Shown in pieces: positions 1 through 5,099 of a stretch of DNA of 9,245 nucleotides (its first letter is position 1; each line of letters begins with the position of its first letter). Source of the stretch: JBFLVN01 sp040758475 (GTDB lineage: Bacteria; JAGRBM01). The stretch covers positions 1 through 9,245 of the forward strand of contig JBFLVN010000145.1 in the NCBI GenBank assembly GCA_040758475.1, written 5' to 3'. Both the position numbers and the translations under genes were made by a program. The notes beneath the pieces were generated by a model, which saw only the letters and a list, made by a program, of their open reading frames with translations, had not been told where the DNA came from and ran no database searches.

Positions 1-605
1 AATTCTGGGAAACCATCAACGAAATAGAGGGTTCCACTGGTAAGTTCACCTTCAGCCTCACTCAAGCGGTCAACTGCAACAGCACGGCCACAGGCGGTCC
101 CGGCCTGGGAACGCCCGACGACGGGATCATTGAGAGCGTCTTCGTCTTCACCGCTACGTTCGATACCAGCGGCAGCATCCAGTTGGACGAGCCTTACACA
201 GGCAGCCAAACGACCACGTTCCACGACTGCCTCATCGCCGGCGACATCCTGGACCTGGCGACAGCCCCCCGAATCCGCGTCAACGGCTCCCTTACGTGGC
301 GCGTGAGCGATCTGGACGGGCAGCCGCTCAGGGGGAGCCTTACCGGCAACCTGGGCCTTTCGACCGACAAAGATGGGGACGGCACCTTCGACGACCCCTT
401 CTGGGGCGAGAACCTCAATGCCAACGCCACCCTCGAATACGATGGGGGATATGCCTTTAACGGCGGCGTGTGCATCGGTTCGACGGTCGAGTTCGGAGAA
501 GATGACGAAGACGATGATGACGATGATTGCGCCATCGACGAGGACGCGCTCCCCGAGGGCTTCATTCCCGCCGGTTCCTGCGGCGTCTTTCCCCTCCCCT
601 GCTGA
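1..605 (+). CDS. Cys/Asp-rich secreted protein, 5'-truncated paralogue of the next gene
   Basis: The open frame runs in from the left edge (first full codon at base 3) and ends at TGA 603-605, giving about 200 C-terminal residues. I recognise no named family. The fragment aligns almost end to end with the C-terminal two thirds of the protein at 634-1554. Shared blocks include VNCNST, TGGPG, DCLIAGD, a DxDGDGTFDDPFWGEN block, CIGS, an acidic run of Glu/Asp and LPEGFI. All six cysteines in the fragment are conserved in the paralogue, including one as the very last residue, which suggests disulfides in an extracytoplasmic protein. The Asp-rich DKDGDGTFDD stretch resembles an EF-hand or dockerin-type calcium loop. 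The signal peptide would lie off the window; by analogy the start should be about 310 bp further left. In-frame TTG 183 is not a credible start because homology continues upstream of it. Function unknown. Confidence 0.8.
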   Translation, partial: FWETINEIEGSTGKFTFSLTQAVNCNSTATGGPGLGTPDDGIIESVFVFTATFDTSGSIQLDEPYTGSQTTTFHDCLIAGDILDLATAPRIRVNGSLTWRVSDLDGQPLRGSLTGNLGLSTDKDGDGTFDDPFWGENLNANATLEYDGGYAFNGGVCIGSTVEFGEDDEDDDDDDCAIDEDALPEGFIPAGSCGVFPLPC

Positions 606-1554
606 ACACCTGAAAAAAAGGAGAATTTCAACCATGAACGAGAAAACAAAAGGAATTCTGGCGATCGGGCTCGGCCTCTTCCTCTTCGCCGCCGCCTGCG
701 GCGATGAAGGAGGGTTTCCCGGAATCTACCTGGGGGAAATCCTTCCTACCTATTCCGCCCAAGACATCGTCGATGGCGCCCAAGGAGTCTGCAACGTGGG
801 AGCCTGCGACGGGGAGTTCGATACGGTCACGGAACTCTCGCTCAAAGGGATGCCACCGTCCGACATGGACCTGTACGCGGCGCGCGTCCTGCCGATCCTG
901 ACCACCTTCCAACTGGGCACCAGCAACCTCGACGACCAGCCGGAATACTGGGACTTCATCAACCAGATGCAGACGGCGAGCACCGCCGTCACCCTCAGCC
1001 TTACGGAATCGGTCAACTGCAACAGCACGGATACGGGCGGCCCCGGCATCGGGACGGACGAAGATGGGACCATGGAGCGGCTCCTCGTCTTTACCGGCAC
1101 CGTGCAGGACGACGGCGATATCGATTTTGAAGAACCGAACGTGACGACCCTCACGGTGACCTTCCGCGATTGCCTCATCGCCGGCGACCTGTTGGACCTG
1201 GGAACGACACCCCAGATTCTCGTGAACGGCTCCCTGACGAGGAGCTTCGCCTACGGGGGCCTTCCGGTCGAGGGGGAAACGCTCACCGGCAGCATCAGCC
1301 TCGCGACCGATCTCGACGGCGACGGCACGTTCGACGATCCCTTCTGGGGTGAAAACATGGACGCCGATGCCAGTTACCTCGATGAAGGAGGCGACTGGGA
1401 TACCAACGGCGGGCTGTGCATCGGTTCGGAAGTCGATCTTGGAACCGACGACGAGGACGACGATGACGACGGCTGTGCCACCGACGGGGACAGCCTCCCC
1501 GAGGGTTTCATCCACGCCGATTACTGCGGCCTCCTCGGTTCTCTCATCTGCTAG
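68..1554 (+). repeat. tandem gene duplication, ~943-bp period
   Basis: The two lipoprotein-like genes are diverged direct repeats. A 20-nt stretch (GGTCAACTGCAACAGCACGG) at 68-87 recurs exactly at 1011-1030. TGCCTCATCGCCGGCGAC at 228-245 recurs at 1171-1188. The GACGGCAC-TTCGACGA block at 378 recurs at 1321. All three pairs have the same 943-bp offset, and the stop codons are offset by 949 bp. The central region therefore diverged without net indels, and two codons were gained near the C-terminus. Protein similarity is highest in the Cys and Asp motifs. Confidence 0.85.
634..1554 (+). CDS. predicted Cys/Asp-rich lipoprotein of unknown function
   Basis: 306 residues. ATG 634 is chosen because AAAGGAG (616-622) lies about 11 nt upstream and a signal peptide follows at once: NEKTK, a hydrophobic segment (residues 8-21) and a lipobox-like AAAC with Cys22 as probable lipidation site. 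Position +2 is Gly, so by the E. coli rule nothing holds it in the inner membrane and outer-membrane or surface location is likely (inference). The mature part has eight further cysteines (53, 58, 129, 180, 262, 281, 298, 306), the last being the C-terminal residue. Asp226-x-Asp228-x-Asp230-Gly-x-x-Asp234 looks like a calcium-binding loop. Residues about 272-279 form an almost uninterrupted Asp/Glu run. It lies 28 bp after the upstream paralogue and is followed by a strong terminator, so the two are probably co-transcribed. I recognise no family; metal binding and envelope location are inferences. Confidence 0.85.
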   Translation: MNEKTKGILAIGLGLFLFAAACGDEGGFPGIYLGEILPTYSAQDIVDGAQGVCNVGACDGEFDTVTELSLKGMPPSDMDLYAARVLPILTTFQLGTSNLDDQPEYWDFINQMQTASTAVTLSLTESVNCNSTDTGGPGIGTDEDGTMERLLVFTGTVQDDGDIDFEEPNVTTLTVTFRDCLIAGDLLDLGTTPQILVNGSLTRSFAYGGLPVEGETLTGSISLATDLDGDGTFDDPFWGENMDADASYLDEGGDWDTNGGLCIGSEVDLGTDDEDDDDDGCATDGDSLPEGFIHADYCGLLGSLIC

Positions 1555-1577
1555 GAGGTTAAGATCGCTTGAATTGG

Positions 1578-1613
1578 CCGGGCCTCCTCCATCGAGGGGG
1601 CCCGGTTCTTTTT
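1578..1613 (+). terminator. intrinsic terminator of the lipoprotein gene pair
   Basis: A 10-bp stem, CCGGGCCTCC (1578-1587) against GGGGGCCCGG (1596-1605) with one G-U pair, encloses an 8-nt loop (1588-1595). It is followed directly by TTCTTTTT (1606-1613). It begins 24 nt after the TAG of the second lipoprotein gene. Read on the other strand there is no T-run, so it should not terminate the convergent minus-strand gene that stops at 1630. Confidence 0.9.
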
Positions 1614-1629
1614 GACAGATTAGGAGCCT

Positions 1630-2496
1630 CTAGGCCCCCTCCATCCACCGGATGCACTGGGATAGCTCTTCCCGCATGCGGCCGGACGGGAAGAAACAAC
1701 GGCGGCCGTGGCCGGGCAGGACCCATTCGAAGGAATAGGCCGATAGCTTCTTCATGGAGCGGGTGAGTTCTCCCCAGCTGTACCAGCAGGCGTTCCGGAA
1801 CGCGACAAGCTGTTTTTGGCGGTCGCTCCAGGCCAGGTGGTCGCCGGTAAAGAGGTAGTTCTTGTGGAGGAGGCACATGGAGCCCCGCGTGTGGCCGGGC
1901 ACGGGGATGGCGAGGAGGTCTTCCGCCAAGGTCACGGGAGTTTCCAATTTCACCACCTGCTCGGCACCGCGGGTCTCGAAGGACTGGTCCCCCTCGTGGA
2001 TGATGCGCCGGCAGCCGAAGTGCTTGGCGAATTTCTCGTGGTCGGCCACGTCGTCGGAGTGGGTGAGGAAGAGCCATTTAAAGCCACCCATCGCTTCGAG
2101 ACGCCTTACGAGCGGCATCGTGAAACGGGGCGTATCGACGAGGACGTTCCCCCCGGAGCGAAGGATCAGGTAGCTCGTGGCCCCGAAGCTATCCTTGTGG
2201 TGGTAACCGCAGTGATAGACGTTCCCATCCACAAGAAGCGGGAAGTCGCTCGCGATCTCCTCGAGGCCTTCCTTCTCGCTCGTTCCGATGGAGGCCGTGG
2301 GACAAGAGACGAGGGCCCGCAGGGCCTTCCGCTTCGCCTCGGGGCTTTCGGGCTGGCGGTGGACGCGGGACTTGTCCCCGGCCTCGTCGAACACCTCCGG
2401 CGCGATCCACCGGCAGGCGTCGCAGTCGATGCACGTGCCGTCCACGAAGAACGGCCCGGGAACATTCTCCTGCCGCCGCAAGGAAGGAGTAGCCAT
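1630..2496 (-). CDS. metallo-beta-lactamase-fold hydrolase with N-terminal [4Fe-4S] ferredoxin-like module
   Basis: 288 residues from ATG 2496; an in-frame GTG at 2526 would add ten residues but has no better ribosome site. Residues 19-70 form a small ferredoxin-like module: Cys22-x2-Cys25-x2-Cys28, then Cys65-Pro66, the arrangement of single-cluster [4Fe-4S] ferredoxins. Residues about 90-288 are a metallo-beta-lactamase domain (glyoxalase-II-like branch): THSDDVADH (145-153), GHTRGS (201-206), FTGD (216-219) and PGHGR (261-265). The first motif is THxDDxxDH rather than the usual THxHxDH, so His146, Asp152 and His153 survive but the second His of the classical motif is replaced. Plant and cyanobacterial relatives with a similar variant exist as far as I recall. 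A soluble, dinuclear metal hydrolase or redox-linked enzyme is likely; the substrate is unknown. It is the distal minus-strand gene, 116 bp after the crotonase gene, and converges on the lipoprotein pair. Confidence 0.85.
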   Translation of the reverse strand: MATPSLRRQENVPGPFFVDGTCIDCDACRWIAPEVFDEAGDKSRVHRQPESPEAKRKALRALVSCPTASIGTSEKEGLEEIASDFPLLVDGNVYHCGYHHKDSFGATSYLILRSGGNVLVDTPRFTMPLVRRLEAMGGFKWLFLTHSDDVADHEKFAKHFGCRRIIHEGDQSFETRGAEQVVKLETPVTLAEDLLAIPVPGHTRGSMCLLHKNYLFTGDHLAWSDRQKQLVAFRNACWYSWGELTRSMKKLSAYSFEWVLPGHGRRCFFPSGRMREELSQCIRWMEGA

Positions 2497-2513
2497 AAGG
2501 GGAACTAGCCTAC

Positions 2514-2532
2514 TCCCTGGCGCCACCAGGGA
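2514..2532 (-). other. 7-bp stem-loop just upstream of the MBL-fold gene
   Basis: TCCCTGG (2514-2520) and CCAGGGA (2526-2532) form a perfect inverted repeat around a 5-nt loop. It lies in the 116-bp gap before the MBL-fold gene. On the minus strand the 3' arm contains AGGGA, the nearest purine-rich sequence to the ATG at 2496 but about 17 nt away. The alternative GTG start falls at the loop edge. There is no T-run, so it is not an intrinsic terminator. A role in translation control is only a possibility. Confidence 0.45.
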
Positions 2533-2612
2533 AGAGGGACTGCCCTTACAGGGACTCTAGAGAGGTGCGAAACCGGCTTCGCGGCTACGAATCAGTCCTG
2601 CAATGAAGATTT

Positions 2613-3374
2613 TCAGGATTTCTTCAAGAATTTCTGGAGATACTCGTTGGGCTCGCCGTTATCGAACGATTTGGCGAAGAGGTCGATGCTGGCGCGGGCG
2701 GCCTCGGTGGGCGGGAGGGTTTCCCATTGGCGGAACAGATCTTTCTGCATGCGGATGGCGGCGGGGGAGCACTTCAAAATGGTATCGGCCCATTCCTCGA
2801 CGGCATCGTCCAGTTTCGCTGCCGGGACGCATTTCTCCACGAGCCCCATCCGGAGGGCCTCTTCGGCGCCAAAAATTCTCCCGGTATAAATGATCTCCCG
2901 CGCCCGCCCCCACCCCATGAGGTGCGGGAGGAGCGAGGCCTCGATTACGGAAGGGAGGCCCACTTTCACCTCGGGCATCCCGAACTTGGCGTCCTCGCTG
3001 CACGCGCGAAGGTCGCAGGCGGCGGCCACTTCGAGCCCGCCCCCCAGGCAATAGCCCCGCACTTTGGCGATCACGGGAACGGGAAGATTGCGAATGGCCT
3101 GGCAAAGCTCATGAAGTCCCGTGATAAAGGAGCGGGCGCTCGCGGGATTCAATCGTGACATCTCTTCGATGTTGGCGCCGCCGATGAAGGCTTTCTCCCC
3201 CGCCCCAGTGAGGATAAGGAGGCGCAGGTTCTCCCGCTCGGCGGCGGCCTCGATCGCATCGGTAAGGCCCTCGACCTCGGCGCTCCCCATGATGTTGAGG
3301 CCTTTGAGGCCCTGGAAGGAAACCGTCGCCACGCCACGGGTATCGGTCGTGAGCTTTATTTCGGGAGAGGTCAT
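2613..3374 (-). CDS. enoyl-CoA hydratase/isomerase family protein (crotonase)
   Basis: 253 residues, the usual length for a single-domain crotonase. Family features in order: IGGANIEEM (64-72) and GYCLGGGLE (107-115) supply the oxyanion-hole segments. Glu115 and Glu135 (in FGMPEVKVG) match by position and spacing the two catalytic glutamates of rat mitochondrial hydratase (144 and 164, also 20 apart). Hydration of trans-2-enoyl-CoA is therefore the best guess, although crotonases also perform isomerisation and related reactions. The usual PGAGGTQRL stretch is replaced by PSVIEASLLPHLMG (141-154), a subgroup variant that probably alters the acyl pocket. It follows the MerR-TPR gene on the same strand and, with the acyl-CoA dehydrogenase across the divergent promoter, points to acyl-chain oxidation. 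The start is ATG 3374. No Shine-Dalgarno is visible because the preceding bases on that strand are pyrimidine-rich. Confidence 0.92.
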   Translation of the reverse strand: MTSPEIKLTTDTRGVATVSFQGLKGLNIMGSAEVEGLTDAIEAAAERENLRLLILTGAGEKAFIGGANIEEMSRLNPASARSFITGLHELCQAIRNLPVPVIAKVRGYCLGGGLEVAAACDLRACSEDAKFGMPEVKVGLPSVIEASLLPHLMGWGRAREIIYTGRIFGAEEALRMGLVEKCVPAAKLDDAVEEWADTILKCSPAAIRMQKDLFRQWETLPPTEAARASIDLFAKSFDNGEPNEYLQKFLKKS

Positions 3375-3385
3375 GGGGGGAGAGT

Positions 3386-3429
3386 AGCAGCTTTTAAGGT
3401 CGCAATCTGCGACCCTAAAAGCCGCTGCT
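3386..3429 (-). repeat. 17-bp imperfect inverted repeat between regulator and crotonase genes
   Basis: Arms (plus-strand reading) are AGCAGC-TTTTA-A-GGTCGC (3386-3403) and GCGACC-C-TAAAA-GCC-GCTGCT (3409-3429), around a 5-nt loop (3404-3408). Seventeen base pairs form, with one A-C mismatch and a 3-nt bulge. The repeat starts in the stop codon of the MerR-TPR gene and ends 11 nt before the crotonase ATG, so it fills almost the whole 54-bp gap. The minus-strand transcript has only TT after the inner stem and no T-run after the full stem, so it is at best a weak intrinsic terminator. It may instead be an RNA-processing, attenuation or protein-binding element. Confidence 0.7.
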
Positions 3430-4910
3430 TATGCCGCCCCCGTCCGTTCGAAGGCGTATTTGCCGAAGTTGGAGGCGGGGTCGCGCAGGAGCACCTGACC
3501 GAAAGCCTCGTCGGCCTTGGCAGGGTCTTTTTTGAGCTGATAGGCCTCGCCCAGATAGAAGTACGTGTTCACCCGGTAGATTTCGCCATAACCCGTGAAG
3601 GCGAGGCCCAAGTCCTTCTCCGAATTGCCGTCCACGATCTGAAGCACTTCGCCTAGGGCCGCGATGCCTTCGTCTACCTGCTCCAAGGCCGTGGGGAGGA
3701 TCGTATAGGCCCGGCCCTTCATGAGGAGGATTTCCAGTTTGTCCTTGAGGCGGCGGGGCGCAAGCGTGAGGCTCTTCTGAAAAAGGACGAGGGCCTTTTG
3801 CACCCACTGGGCCGGGGAGACGACGCCCCCCACCCTCGCCGCCTGCCCGATATGGGCCAGGGCCGCGTAAGCCGCAAGCCGCGGATCGTCGGGGCGCCGC
3901 TCGTAGGCCCGCTGGGCCCCTTCGACCGCTTCGTCCGTGCGGCCCACGAACACATCGGCGGAGGCCTTGGCGATCAGGGCGTCGGGGTCGTCCTTGGCGT
4001 GGGCGAGGATTTTCCCCGCCTCCTGAGCCGCTTCCTCGTAGCGGCCCACGGCGAGATAGGCCTCCGTCAGGAGAAGCCGCAAATCCCGGTCCTTCTTGTT
4101 CTCCTCTACCCGCTGCTCAAGGGCTTCCACCTGGGCGGGGATGCCGTGCTTGTGGAGGAACGCTTCGCTCGGGATGTAGACCTTTTCGCGGAGCTTCTTG
4201 ATAGCAAGGGGTCCTTCGGCGTAGGAGCGCTCGAAGTGAAGCCGTAGTTCCCGGCTCTTGGCGGCTTCGAGAAAGCGGCTCACGAGCGAATCAATCTCGC
4301 CCACCTTCCCCACCACCTCGCGGAAACCCGCCTCGCCGTCGATGGTCTTGAGAAGTTCCCGCGTCTCTCGGACGACGACGGCCTGGATGGGTTTTAGGAG
4401 TTCGCCGAAGAATTCGGCCGACACGCCTTTCTCCACGGCGCTTCGGACGATCCAGGCGATCTTGCGTTCTTCGCCCGTCATGGGCCCTTCGGCGGCGCTG
4501 ATAAGGCCCAGCTCCGCGAGTTTCTTCTGGAGTTCTGGAGGAACGTCCGAAGGGGGCGCTTCCTCTTCCGGTAATCCAGGCTGGACAGGGGAGAAAAACC
4601 CCTCCCCTTTGTTCGCCTTCTCGAAGATGTCTGCCACGAGGCCGATCTCGAGGGCCTTGGCGTCATAATTTCCCTGCTTAAAAAGCTGGGCGATGAAGCC
4701 CAAGGGGAGTTTCTTTTCCTTCTGGAGTTTCTGCGCGAGGCGGATGAGCCCCAGGTGGTTCTCGTCGTAGAGGGCGAGTTTTTCCCGCACCTTGCGGGCC
4801 GGCGGGAGGATGCCCGTACGGATGTAGAAGTGGATGGTCTTTCCCGTCACCCCGGCCAGATCGGCCAGTTCGGAGAGCTGGAAAAACCCCTTTTTCTTCT
4901 TCTCAGCCAT
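3429..4910 (-). CDS. MerR-family regulator with long TPR-containing C-terminal region
   Basis: 493 residues, far longer than ordinary MerR regulators (about 130-300). Residues 9-80 are a MerR-type winged helix: FQLSELADLAGVTGKTIHFY (helix-turn-helix), RTGILPP and the LxLYDENHLGLIRLAQKLQ segment. A Pro/Glu-rich linker (about 108-125) follows, then a mostly helical middle region (126-245). A TPR-like helical array spans about 260-485: LLLTEAYLAVGRYEEAAQEAGKIL-like pairs, a second unit near 310-340 and a last one at 449-475 ending in the LRDP-type turn. The C-terminus probably mediates protein contacts or ligand sensing instead of the small effector domains common in MerR proteins (inference). 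It is transcribed away from the diiron-PhyH-acyl-CoA dehydrogenase operon across a dyad-rich region, the classic layout for a local regulator. ATG 4910 is supported by the MAEKKKK-then-domain pattern; no good ribosome site is visible. Confidence 0.88.
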   Translation of the reverse strand: MAEKKKKGFFQLSELADLAGVTGKTIHFYIRTGILPPARKVREKLALYDENHLGLIRLAQKLQKEKKLPLGFIAQLFKQGNYDAKALEIGLVADIFEKANKGEGFFSPVQPGLPEEEAPPSDVPPELQKKLAELGLISAAEGPMTGEERKIAWIVRSAVEKGVSAEFFGELLKPIQAVVVRETRELLKTIDGEAGFREVVGKVGEIDSLVSRFLEAAKSRELRLHFERSYAEGPLAIKKLREKVYIPSEAFLHKHGIPAQVEALEQRVEENKKDRDLRLLLTEAYLAVGRYEEAAQEAGKILAHAKDDPDALIAKASADVFVGRTDEAVEGAQRAYERRPDDPRLAAYAALAHIGQAARVGGVVSPAQWVQKALVLFQKSLTLAPRRLKDKLEILLMKGRAYTILPTALEQVDEGIAALGEVLQIVDGNSEKDLGLAFTGYGEIYRVNTYFYLGEAYQLKKDPAKADEAFGQVLLRDPASNFGKYAFERTGAA

Positions 4911-4943
4911 AGCTAAAGAGATTCGGCGCCAAACTCTTATATT

Positions 4944-4955
4944 GGCTTATAAGCC
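4944..4955. promoter_or_regulatory. 12-bp perfect palindrome, candidate operator
   Basis: GGCTTATAAGCC is a perfect palindrome in the divergent region, 34 bp from the MerR-TPR start codon. It lies in the expected 5' leader or promoter of that gene. It could be an autoregulatory site; no second copy was noticed elsewhere in the window. Confidence 0.4.
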
Positions 4956-4969
4956 CTTTTACGAGGGGA

Positions 4970-4999
4970 AATATAGTCTATCTGTTGACAGTCATACAA
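4970..4999 (-). promoter_or_regulatory. weak candidate promoter for the MerR-TPR gene
   Basis: On the minus strand TTGTAT (complement of 4994-4999) and TATATT (complement of 4970-4975) are separated by 18 bp. The -35 matches the consensus only partly. If used, transcription would start near 4963, giving a leader of about 50 nt that includes the 12-bp palindrome. It overlaps the -35 region of the rightward promoter, so the two would compete. Confidence 0.3.
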
Positions 5000-5013
5000 G
5001 GATAGTGTTTACT
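4985..5013 (+). promoter_or_regulatory. sigma-70-like promoter of the diiron-PhyH-acyl-CoA dehydrogenase operon
   Basis: A perfect -35 box TTGACA (4985-4990) is followed after 17 bp by TTTACT (5008-5013), which matches 4 of 6 positions of TATAAT. Expected transcription start is near 5020, leaving an 80-nt leader before ATG 5100. The 17-bp spacer is the normal length. A 19-bp MerR-type spacing would need TACTAG at 5010-5015, a poorer match. Confidence 0.6.
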
Positions 5014-5026
5014 AGACTAGTTAACA
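5006..5026. promoter_or_regulatory. 21-bp near-perfect dyad over the -10 box, candidate operator
   Basis: Left arm TGTTTACTAG (5006-5015) and right arm CTAGTTAACA (5017-5026) are complementary at 9 of 10 positions around a single central A (5016). The dyad covers the proposed -10 box and start site, where bound protein would block polymerase. The central ACTAG-A-CTAGT is perfect. The divergently encoded MerR-TPR protein is the obvious candidate ligand, though a distant TetR- or GntR-type protein could equally bind. Confidence 0.6.
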
Positions 5027-5059
5027 AAACGATGTTCTATGAGCAATGGAACGTCGTTT
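5027..5059 (+). promoter_or_regulatory. 11-bp stem-loop in the operon leader
   Basis: AAACGATGTTC (5027-5037) pairs with GAACGTCGTTT (5049-5059) with a single G-U wobble, around an 11-nt loop. It abuts the 21-bp dyad and lies between the predicted transcription start and the ribosome binding site at 5081. There is no T-run after it, so it is not a simple terminator. It may stabilise or regulate the mRNA, or be a second DNA-binding dyad. Confidence 0.55.
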
Positions 5060-5080
5060 AAAATCACCAAATATCTTCAT

Positions 5081-5089
5081 GGAGAGGAG
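5081..5089 (+). promoter_or_regulatory. ribosome binding site that fixes the diiron-protein start at 5100
   Basis: GGAGAGGAG lies 10 nt before ATG 5100. The same frame is open to an upstream ATG at 5046 and another at 5079, but neither has a comparable site. ATG 5046 lies inside the leader stem-loop. The 5100 start is therefore preferred. Confidence 0.8.
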
Positions 5090-5099
5090 TCACGGGGAC

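Larger units (their letters stand above)
4911..5099. promoter_or_regulatory. AT-rich divergent control region
   Basis: This is the largest gene-free stretch in the window. It separates the MerR-TPR gene (leftward) from the diiron-protein operon (rightward). Its middle (about 4930-5080) is visibly richer in A/T than the GC-rich genes on either side. It contains a rightward sigma-70-like promoter, a weak leftward one, a 12-bp palindrome, a 21-bp dyad, a leader stem-loop and a ribosome binding site, listed separately. Short palindromes ATAG-T-CTAT (4973-4981) and TGAC-A-GTCA (4986-4994) also occur, the latter over the -35 box. Confidence 0.75.

Noticed and set aside
373..633. Upstream extension of the second lipoprotein frame
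   Set aside because: It overlaps the first paralogue out of frame. The ribosome site and signal peptide fix the start at 634.
628..1515. 295-residue minus-strand open frame
   Set aside because: It is antisense to the lipoprotein gene, which has a signal peptide, a ribosome site and a paralogue.
1816..2508. 230-residue plus-strand open frame
   Set aside because: It is the shadow of the MBL-fold gene, whose minus-strand product has iron-sulfur and metal motifs.
4978..5005. CTATC...GATAG arms flanking the -35 box as a MerR-type operator
   Set aside because: Only five matching bases per arm and an asymmetrical interior; the 5006-5026 dyad is far stronger.
4834..5061. 75-residue plus-strand open frame across the divergent region
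   Set aside because: It is antisense to the regulator N-terminus, runs through the promoter and has no ribosome site or family features.
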